Source of the DNA: Chrysochromulina tobinii
Taxonomy: Eukaryota > Haptophyta > Prymnesiales > Chrysochromulinaceae
Length of the DNA stretch: 21,298 nucleotides
Assembly (NCBI GenBank): GCA_001275005.1
Contig: JWZX01002702.1
Coordinates: forward strand, 1-21,298
Direction of reading: 5' to 3'
The translations under genes and the position numbers were made by a program. Positions 15,215 through 21,298 of the stretch are shown here, one piece after another; positions within the stretch are counted from its first letter, which is position 1, and each line of letters begins with the position of its first letter. The notes beneath the pieces were generated by a model. The model did no database searches, was not told the origin of the DNA, and saw nothing but the letters and a program-made list of their open reading frames with translations.

Positions 15215-17515
15215 CTAGGACGCGCCGGCAGCCGGCGCGGGTGTGGCAGCCGGCGCGGGTGTGGCAGCCGGCGCGGGTGTGGCAGCCGGCGCGGGTGTGG
15301 CAGCCGGCGGGGGCGCCGTGACGGGCGCCGTGACCATGTTGATGGAGGCCCGCTCCGCGCGCTCAAAGGCCCAGCGAAAGATATTGCTGAGCATCCTGTC
15401 AGGAACCGAGTCGACAGGCTTGCCGTCTTGAGTCTTTCCTCCGAGGAGGAAGGTTTTGAAGCGCGAGAAGGCGTTGTCAACGGCATAGATCAGGATGTAC
15501 AGCGCGAGCAGCATAACATTGAAAGAGAAGGGACCGGTGACGCTGGTCATGGTGAAGGCGAGGGCGACAGAAGCGGCGGTGATGGCGACGCCGGCGAGGG
15601 CGACGGTGGCGTCAAGGACGGCGGTGGAGATGGTGAAGGCGAAGGCGGCGCTTAGCTCATCGAGCACCCACGGCCCGGCCAACCAGACCAGGGGCATCAC
15701 GATCACGTAGTGCACCGCCAGCTCCACCAGGAGGGCGACGGTGGCGATGGTGAAGGCGGTGGCGGCGAGGGCGGCGGCACCGATGGTGGAGACGGTGGCG
15801 AAGGCGACGGTGACGATGGTGATGGCAGAGTAGCAGGCGACGGAAGCGAGGCAGACGGCGCAGGATTCGGCGAAGCCGGAGGAGGCACTCGGGCAGAGGT
15901 CGCCAACCGTCGACCAGTTCTGAGGGAGCAGCCACTCTGGGAGCGACAGGTTGAGCGGCTGGCGGTACATCTGCACCATGCAGAGGACATACAGACAGTA
16001 GAGGAGCGCTTCGTCGAATTTTAGCTTTTGACCGAGTGCTCGTTGAGCGCGGGAGGGCACCTTGATCTCGAGCGCCGCGCTGCCCTTCTTCATGTTCTTG
16101 CCTTCGTCTACCTTGAGCTCCGCGACCGTGCCGAGGCCGTACTTGAACTCCGTCTCTTTGACGCCCAAGAGCTGGCCCACTTTCTCGGTAGCGAGCTTGG
16201 CGAACCACGCGCAGAAGACGAGGAGCAGGCCGTCGAGGGGCTCGATCCCACTCAGATAGAGGGCAAACCGGACGAGCGCCACGCCGAGCACGCCCAGGTA
16301 AGCCGGCATCGTGGGAGTGTTCATCAGGATGTCGCCGATGATGAGCAGCACCGCTGGCAGCCCCTCGAAGCGCCAGGCTGCTCGCAGCCACCAAGAATCG
16401 TTGGCAGGGTCGGTCCAGTTCGAAAGCAGCACGATCTCCTGGCGCGACATGAGCCAAGAGGAAGGTACAGAGGCGAGCGTACCGCCGAGGTCGATGCCGC
16501 TGAGGCGCTCGAAGACATGCAGGTAGCCGAAGGTGCACACGACCCTCCAGGACGCTCCCACGAGCATCGCCTTCACCACGCCGCTCGACGCCTTGTACAC
16601 CGTCTTGGCTCCCTTCCAGCTACCCGGCAGTTCGAAGTGGGAGGGTACTGTCTTCGCGCCAGCACGCCCTGCGATCGCGCCGAGGGCGGCGGCAACGAGC
16701 ACCACGGCGAAGAGCGCGTAGGCGAGGATGTAGCACGCGACCCGGAGTGCCGATCCATCGCTCTCATCGCCATCAGTCGCCAGCGGCGAGAAGGCCGCGG
16801 CGGCGGCGGCTGCCGCCGCCGCGGCCAGGTATGCGGCGTGCAGACGCGCATCGTCGATCTTGTTGAACGCATAGTAGAGGAAGAGAGCGGAGAGGCCCGG
16901 TGGAAGAGCCTCCGTAGCTGCGCTGCAGTTCCACAGGGTGCGCCCGAGGCGCAGCGTGAGCACCTTGCTCGCATCGCCGCCGGTGAAAGCGCCACCGGAG
17001 ATCGTCGTGAAGAGCGGCTGCGGCAGAAGTGCCATCATGTTGACAGCAACCGACGAGCAGAGACGGCACGCGTTCACCGCGGCGGCCTTGAGGCTAGAAC
17101 GCGATGCGGGATCTACGACGATGCTCAGGAACAGGCACAGTATGCGAAGCCCTGCGCAGATGAGGCCGACGGCAAAGAGCTTGTCGTCTGCGGGTAAAAA
17201 GTTCAACAGCATTGCAACGAAGTTTGACTGCAGGATCGCTGCTGAAATGCCGAACGCTGTGGAGGCGTAAGAAAGCGACGCGTCGATCTTCGTGAGTGGT
17301 ATCATGACTTTGGACCAGGGATTTTTCTTCCTCGTCGAAGAGGCAGCATCCTCGTCGACTACGTTACTGCGGGCGACGGGCTTTGGGTCGATGGTCACCG
17401 CGGGCTCGCCGAGGCTACCAGACTCTGTCGGCCCCGTAGTCTCCACGGGGCTCCCCCGCGTCGCTCTGGTCTGGACGACCCGAGATGGCGACGAAGACCG
17501 CCGAGTCGTCGTCAT
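15215..17515 (-). CDS. large multi-pass membrane protein of unknown function, 766 aa
   Basis: I do not recognise the family. It starts at ATG 17515 (MTTTRRSSSPSR). Residues 1-70 are a Ser/Thr/Arg-rich soluble tail. From about 80 on there are many hydrophobic segments, roughly 10-14 by eye, for example SYASTAFGISAAIL, LFAVGLICAGLRILCLFL, VACYILAYALFAVVLVAAA, LPAVLLIIGDIL, and a long nearly continuous hydrophobic stretch in the last third (SAITIVTVAFATVSTIGAAA onward). A charged soluble loop (VKETEFKYGLGTVAELKVDE to about SRAQRALGQKLKFDE) lies between two membrane groups. A 12-residue Ala run sits in one segment. The C-terminus ends in TPAPAA hexapeptide repeats. Transporter, scaffold or organelle-envelope roles are all possible. 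No transporter signature motif is visible. Confidence 0.8.
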   Translation of the reverse strand: MTTTRRSSSPSRVVQTRATRGSPVETTGPTESGSLGEPAVTIDPKPVARSNVVDEDAASSTRKKNPWSKVMIPLTKIDASLSYASTAFGISAAILQSNFVAMLLNFLPADDKLFAVGLICAGLRILCLFLSIVVDPASRSSLKAAAVNACRLCSSVAVNMMALLPQPLFTTISGGAFTGGDASKVLTLRLGRTLWNCSAATEALPPGLSALFLYYAFNKIDDARLHAAYLAAAAAAAAAAAFSPLATDGDESDGSALRVACYILAYALFAVVLVAAALGAIAGRAGAKTVPSHFELPGSWKGAKTVYKASSGVVKAMLVGASWRVVCTFGYLHVFERLSGIDLGGTLASVPSSWLMSRQEIVLLSNWTDPANDSWWLRAAWRFEGLPAVLLIIGDILMNTPTMPAYLGVLGVALVRFALYLSGIEPLDGLLLVFCAWFAKLATEKVGQLLGVKETEFKYGLGTVAELKVDEGKNMKKGSAALEIKVPSRAQRALGQKLKFDEALLYCLYVLCMVQMYRQPLNLSLPEWLLPQNWSTVGDLCPSASSGFAESCAVCLASVACYSAITIVTVAFATVSTIGAAALAATAFTIATVALLVELAVHYVIVMPLVWLAGPWVLDELSAAFAFTISTAVLDATVALAGVAITAASVALAFTMTSVTGPFSFNVMLLALYILIYAVDNAFSRFKTFLLGGKTQDGKPVDSVPDRMLSNIFRWAFERAERASINMVTAPVTAPPPAATPAPAATPAPAATPAPAATPAPAAGAS
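15231..15302 (-). repeat. 18-bp tandem repeat, four perfect copies (PAATPA/TPAPAA)
   Basis: Four identical copies of an 18-base unit (plus strand GCCGGCGCGGGTGTGGCA), then a partial fifth, at the C-terminal end of the membrane-protein gene. It encodes an Ala/Pro/Thr tail. Perfect identity suggests recent or ongoing expansion. Confidence 0.97.
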
Positions 17516-17971
17516 TGGTCTGACCTCGCGACGACGCACAGTCCACCTTGCGAGCGCGATGCCTAACTTCGCAGATGCAAGTTTGCACAGCGAGACGTTT
17601 CAAAAACGCTTTCGTGACCAATCAACAAGTTTACATGTACAGCTTGTCAGTTCCACAACTTCCACGTTGCTTCACCACCGTTCTCGCCGCGACGCGGGGC
17701 GCGCCGGGCGGGCCATTTCCGGCCGGATTCATTGGCCGGACGGATTAGTACTCTGTTTACCTCTTAGACTTAGTCTTTTTGCATTGGCTGTGTCAGTTGG
17801 GCTGTGTTTGGTGTGACTGCGGAGTCTATGAGACTGTTGCTGCACTGAAAAGCCTGCCACCTCCTCCCAGCACATGCATTCACACTTCCGCAGCCGCACT
17901 GCTGGGGCCTGGGCTCCCAGAGGCGAGAGGGTGTGAAATCAAGTCTTTCGTTCGACGGGCTGCGTGCGTGA
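17516..17971. promoter_or_regulatory. intergenic region upstream of the membrane-protein gene, with CCAAT motifs
   Basis: 456 bases between the end of FPG and the start of the membrane-protein gene (both minus). CCAAT occurs on the minus strand at 17731-17735 and 17783-17787, about 215-270 bases upstream of the ATG, and on the plus strand at 17618-17622. A T-rich patch is near 17756-17780. No gene is visible. Confidence 0.4.
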
Positions 17972-19268
17972 TCACTGCGCCTTCTTACTCGCCTTCTTGC
18001 GACGTCCGGATGCGCCCGTGACGGCGCCCGCCGCGTCCTCCTCCGCCCGCACGTCGACCGCCCTCGACTTCCTCTTGCTGCTGCTGCCGCCGCCGCCGCC
18101 GGGACCCTGCCAGTGAGCGACGAGCTCATCCTCAAGGGCACGCGCGGCCCCCGACCCTTCTCCTGTCGCCGGCTCCTCCACCGCTGGCGCCGCCTCTTTC
18201 TTCGCGCCCCTTTGCTTCTTTGGCTTCACTGCGGCATACTCACCAGCCTCCGCTGCGTCTGCCTTCAACGGCGCGTCGCCCTTGCGCTGACGGCTCAGAA
18301 CCACCGCGGAAGTACGCCCTCCCACTGTGAGGAAGGTGATGGCGCCGCCGCGCTCGCCGGGCACCGTCCCAGGCACCTTGCCCCAGCGGTAATGAAAGAG
18401 CCAATCGCGTGGGAACTCTTCATCCTTGGCTCCACAGCTCACTGCGACGTTGAGGACGTGGGTGAGCGCCGCGCGGAGTCGGTCGACTTGGGCGTCGGAG
18501 AGGGAGCGGCAGATCGCTTCCGGGTGGACACCGGCATGAAAGAGGACTTCGTCCGCCACCCAGTTCCCCACGCCCGAGACGAGAGCGGCCTGGTCGAGAA
18601 GGAGCGCCTTGATGTTGCACCCTTTGGCCGCGAGCACCTCGAGCCAGCGGCCCTTCTCAATGGGGTCGATGAGAGGGTCGGGCGCCAGCGAGCGCCACGG
18701 CTCCTCGTTCTGCGGGTCGGCGCGCAGGCGCAGCCGGCCGAGGCGCCGCGGGTCGCAAAAGGCCAGCGCGTTGCCCGCCTCGAACTGAAGCTCGAGCTTG
18801 GTGAAGCGCGGCGGCCATGCCTCGTCGTGCACCCGAAACTCCTTGTACGACTGCGCCGCTACCTGGCAAGGCGGGAATCGAGCTCGACACTCTTGAACGC
18901 AGACAGAAGAGGTCTGCGCGGAGAAGGGGCAGCAGATTGGGTTGGGATGGAGGGCTCGTTCGCCGGCAACGTACGCCGCGAACTACAAAGGCCCCTGTCA
19001 TACCAAAGTGCGCGAGCAAGTGAGGTGGCGACGAGAGAACGAGCCACAGCTGCTTTCCGCGCCGCCGCACCTCCACGAGCTGCTTGCCTTCGAGCAGCGA
19101 GCTCACGATTGCCGCGTCTGCCTCCTTGTCATCGAAGACGATCTCGTCGAAGAGGCCGTCACGAGGCCCGCCGCCGCCCTCGACTGTGACGGCCATCGTG
19201 ATGCGCTGCGAAACGCAGTGGGTTGCGAGCAAGTTGCGTGCAGTCTCGACCTCGGGAAGCTCGGGCAT
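17972..19268 (-). CDS. FPG: formamidopyrimidine-DNA glycosylase, plant/fungal zincless type, 394 aa, two exons
   Basis: Base-excision repair enzyme that removes oxidised purines and cuts the abasic site. Exon 1 is 19268-18975 and exon 2 is 18862-17972; removing the 112-base GT-AG intron (phase 0) gives 394 residues. The start MPELPEVETARNLL supplies catalytic Pro2 and Glu3 after Met removal. Lys72 (RRRGKQLWLVL) is the conserved hairpin lysine, and HFGMTGAF (87-94) precedes the splice. In exon 2, FCDPRRLGRL is the strand-loop region and GVGNWVADEVLFHAGVHPE (from 195) the helix-two-turn-helix with invariant Asn198. There is no Cys4 zinc finger. Instead FPRDWLFHYRWGK and ITFLTVGGRTSAV form the zincless finger of plant and fungal FPGs, with the key Arg in GGRTS. 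The last ~100 residues are Lys-rich (PKKQRGAKK, SSSKRKSR, GRRKKASKK), likely nuclear targeting and DNA binding. Confidence 0.94.
18863..18974 (-). other. spliceosomal intron of the FPG gene, 112 bp
   Basis: Donor CGCGGC|GTACGT and acceptor CCTTGCCAG|GTAGCG with a pyrimidine-rich lead-in on the minus strand. Phase 0 on both sides, joining FVVRG to VAAQSYKEFRV, as expected for FPG. Confidence 0.82.
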
Positions 19269-19432
19269 GTCGACTGCGGCCCCCTTGCGCTTCAAGCTGC
19301 TCGCCGACGCTCCTTGGGAGAGGGAAAGAAGCGGTGGTGTGAACGTTAACACGACACACGTTTGGTGCTACGGCATCGTGGGTGGAGCAGAAAGTTTTCG
19401 CGTGCACCACGGCGTCGTCTTACTGAAAAGAG
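19269..19432. promoter_or_regulatory. 164-bp divergent promoter region between FPG and NAA80-ACTMAP
   Basis: The two start codons face away from each other with only 164 bases between. Near the centre, 19337-19352 is a near-perfect 16-bp palindrome, GTGTGAACGTTAACAC (14 of 16 positions symmetric), a candidate element serving both genes. No TATA box is seen. Confidence 0.45.
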
Positions 19433-21298
19433 ATGAAAATGCCGCCGTCCCCACCGCCCAAGCCATTGTCAGAGCCCGCCCTCGACACCACCACTGCCAC
19501 CGCCACCCTCGCCGCACGCCGACGGCGCGCAGCGGCCACACCACCTGTGACCGAACCGCCGCCACCGGTACAGGCGGCTGGCTCGGTCTTACGCGTGCAT
19601 CTCAAAGACGCTGACGACACCCTTATCGGCCAGCTCGCGCGGCTGATCGCGCAGCAGTGGCCCTCGACCTCAGCGCCGCGGCGGCGCACGGCCATGTGCA
19701 TGGCGAGCTTACTCAATCGCACCAACAACCGCAAGCTGCCTTGTCATCTGGCGCTCACGGATGCGCAGGGTACCGCGCTATGCCATGCCAAGCTCAGCCC
19801 CACACGCGATGACGAGGATGGATTTGGCGTGCTGCTCACCTCACTCGTCGTGGCGCCGAGCCACCGCCGGCGTGGCCTCGGCCGCCAGATGCTGGAGTTC
19901 GCTGAGGAGGTTGCCGTTGGCCTCGGAAGCAGCTACATGGCACTCTCGACGCCGGACATGCAAGCCTTCTATCTCGCGTGCGGCTATCATGTGCGCGACC
20001 ATCCGACGCTCAAGCCCGTTCCACACGTCAGTCGGAGCGACGCGGCGGCCGTTCGTGCGGTCATGGGAGGCGCGTCGGAGGTCTCGGAGATCGCAACCTC
20101 GCAAGCCGGCGCATCTGGCGCCGACCTCGTGCCGAGTGACGATCCCGCTGCGCCCTCGGTACTCCATAAGCGTCGCAACTGGGCCAAGGGTGAGATGGCT
20201 GAGCATGTGCTCAGTTGCTTCCATATTAGGCTACGCCCCACTGGCGATGCCGAGGACGGCGATGACGTGGCAGTCGAGGCCCATACGTGGCTTCGCAAGG
20301 CGCTGGTTGCCGGGGACGGTACGGATGCGCTCGCACAGCGTCGGCACTTGTGGACGCGCGCGGCTCTCGTCGCCTACGTGCGCCAGGCGCTCCTCGTGGA
20401 CCTGCGCGACGGTGGTGCGGCGGCGGTGCACGTGACACCGTCGGCACTACACTGGGAGCATCAAGTCGGCGACACATGCGGCCTGCAGGCATTGCGCGCT
20501 GCACGCTCGTGGTTCCATGGGTGGGGCATCGGCGGGCGCGGGGCGGCGCCGGAGGGTCCAGGGACCGAGCAGGCGGGCGAGCAGGTGGGCGAGCAAGTGG
20601 GCGGTCCGAAGCTCTCTCAACTCGTCGAGTCTATCGGCGTGTCCACACTCACGCCGACGGGCCAGGCTATGCCAGCTGTGGAAGGCGCTGATGATGAGAC
20701 CTGCCCACGTGGCCACGTCACCTCTCCACGTGGCCACGTCACCTCTGTGGAAGGCGCTGATGATGAGACCTGCCCACGTGGCCACGTCACCTCTCGCCAC
20801 GTCACCTCGTCTCTCGCCATCGAACCTCACTGGGGTATGCCCTTGAGCGCCGAGTTGAGCGCCATCACGGCCGCGAGTGTGCTGCAAACGGCTCTCACGG
20901 CCGGCTACACCAATTACGGTGAGCTCTTTGACGCGTCCGATCTGGCGGAGCTGGCCGCCACGTGCTGCGGTTTGGATGCGGCCGTGCTCTCATACGCCGA
21001 AGACGATCTCGCTGCTGCCGGCGAGGTCTGGGATAGGCTACTGCCCTCTTGGCTCGAGAGCGACGGGCTGGCGATCGTTGCGTATGCCAAGGCGGCGCTC
21101 CCCACGGCGAACGTGCTCTCAGCGGGTGGACCGCCCGAGACGGCCCACTATATGCTGCTCATCGGCACCGCCCGGAATGCGACGAAGACGGTACCGGTAG
21201 CTTTGCCGGCGGCGGCAGCGGCGGCGGAAGCGGCGGCGGCAGCGGCGGCGGCAGCGGCGGCGGCAGCGGCGGCGGCAGCGGCGGCGGCAGCGGCGGCG
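19433..21298 (+). CDS. fusion of NAA80-like actin N-acetyltransferase and ACTMAP-like actin maturation protease (3' end outside window)
   Basis: An unbroken 622-codon frame runs to the window end. The start (19433, or 19439 two codons on) is fixed by an in-frame TGA at 19424-19426. After a Pro/Thr leader, residues about 52-195 match NAA80: QQWPSTSAPRRRTAMCMASL, then ALCHAKLSP, then LLTSLVVAPSHRRRGLGRQM with the acetyl-CoA loop R-R-R-G-L-G (145-150), and LSTPDMQAFYLACGYHV (171-187). Residues about 338-580 match ACTMAP (C19orf54), a C39-like cysteine protease: HQVGDTCGLQALRAA with nucleophile Cys349, GYTNYGELFDASDLAELA (491-508) like the human GYTAQGEMF region, and TAHYMLLIG with candidate catalytic His572. 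In animals ACTMAP removes the acetylated first residue(s) of actin and NAA80 then acetylates the exposed acidic N-terminus, both in the cytosol. Between Cys349 and 491 lies a species-specific repeat insertion. The C-terminal part of the protease is cut off inside a poly-Ala/Gly-Ser-like simple repeat. Confidence 0.8.
   Translation, partial: MKMPPSPPPKPLSEPALDTTTATATLAARRRRAAATPPVTEPPPPVQAAGSVLRVHLKDADDTLIGQLARLIAQQWPSTSAPRRRTAMCMASLLNRTNNRKLPCHLALTDAQGTALCHAKLSPTRDDEDGFGVLLTSLVVAPSHRRRGLGRQMLEFAEEVAVGLGSSYMALSTPDMQAFYLACGYHVRDHPTLKPVPHVSRSDAAAVRAVMGGASEVSEIATSQAGASGADLVPSDDPAAPSVLHKRRNWAKGEMAEHVLSCFHIRLRPTGDAEDGDDVAVEAHTWLRKALVAGDGTDALAQRRHLWTRAALVAYVRQALLVDLRDGGAAAVHVTPSALHWEHQVGDTCGLQALRAARSWFHGWGIGGRGAAPEGPGTEQAGEQVGEQVGGPKLSQLVESIGVSTLTPTGQAMPAVEGADDETCPRGHVTSPRGHVTSVEGADDETCPRGHVTSRHVTSSLAIEPHWGMPLSAELSAITAASVLQTALTAGYTNYGELFDASDLAELAATCCGLDAAVLSYAEDDLAAAGEVWDRLLPSWLESDGLAIVAYAKAALPTANVLSAGGPPETAHYMLLIGTARNATKTVPVALPAAAAAAEAAAAAAAAAAAAAAAAAAAAAAA
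20567..20602 (+). repeat. 12-bp repeat, three copies (EQxG)
   Basis: Three copies of GAGCAGGYGGGC-like units encode EQAG, EQVG, EQVG within the protease-domain insertion. Confidence 0.85.
20678..20794 (+). repeat. nested in-frame duplication inside the protease domain (48-bp unit, 21-bp sub-unit)
   Basis: Two identical 48-base copies (20678-20725 and 20747-20794) are separated by a 21-base segment (20726-20746) that repeats the last 21 bases of the unit. Each PRGHVTS sub-unit carries CCACGTGGCCACGT. The encoded unit is VEGADDETCPRGHVTS. All lengths are multiples of three, so the frame is kept. Confidence 0.97.
21206..21298 (+). repeat. GGC/AGC simple repeat at the window end
   Basis: A 12-base unit GGCGGCGGCAGC repeats to the last base, with one AGC variant as AAG. 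In the NAA80-ACTMAP frame it reads as poly-Ala; in another frame it would read GGGS. It may mark an assembly break. Confidence 0.95.

Noticed and set aside
16028-17197. 389-codon plus-strand open frame
   Set aside because: Antisense to the multi-pass membrane gene. It lacks domain motifs and is rich in Arg/Glu/Ala as expected from GC-rich shadow frames.
18113-19189. 358-codon plus-strand open frame
   Set aside because: Antisense across both FPG exons and the intron; FPG has clear catalytic motifs on the other strand.
1-21298. tRNA, rRNA, CRISPR, insertion sequence or prophage content
   Set aside because: No T-loop/A-box pair, rRNA-like block, regularly spaced repeat array, transposase or integrase motif was found by eye. 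Tandem repeats here are coding minisatellites.

Overview
The window is nuclear DNA from a GC-rich unicellular eukaryote. Evidence for a nuclear eukaryotic genome: two introns with GT-AG borders whose removal exactly restores conserved protein families (fatty-acid hydroxylase, FPG glycosylase); a NIMA-related kinase; a RING-finger protein; a nuclear-envelope HeH/MAN1-type protein; and a NAA80/ACTMAP actin-maturation protein. The plant/fungal zincless type of FPG, the compact and mostly intron-poor genes, and the abundant Ala/Pro/Glu low complexity would suit a marine microalga such as a haptophyte, but no gene here settles the lineage.

Layout: 1-795 (-) 5' part of a RecQ helicase; 1136-1831 (+) orphan basic coiled-coil protein; 2181-4169 (+) HeH/MAN1-like inner nuclear membrane protein with an 18-copy acidic repeat; 4954-7125 (+) NEK kinase; 7417-8007 (+) membrane-anchored thioredoxin; 8458-9371 (-) two-exon fatty-acid hydroxylase/sterol-desaturase-family enzyme; 9596-11923 (-) RING-LRR-Myb/SANT-like protein; 12073-12435 (+) small basic helical protein; 12549-13472 (-) secreted protein with PPC-like beta-sandwich repeats; 14128-14802 (-) GNAT acetyltransferase; 15215-17515 (-) large orphan multi-pass membrane protein; 17972-19268 (-) two-exon FPG; 19433-21298 (+) NAA80-like acetyltransferase fused to an ACTMAP-like cysteine protease, cut by the window end.

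The gene I find most interesting is the last. One open frame appears to carry both enzymes of actin N-terminal maturation: the protease that removes the initial residue(s) and the acetyltransferase that caps the new N-terminus. In humans these are separate genes. The other genes do not form an obvious pathway. Three gene pairs are divergent with short shared upstream regions (RecQ/orphan, RING/small basic protein, FPG/NAA80-ACTMAP). Both window ends lie in simple repeats, so the window may correspond to a contig broken at repeats.

I saw no tRNA, rRNA, CRISPR array, transposase or integrase. Product calls rest on motifs read by eye, with no database search.
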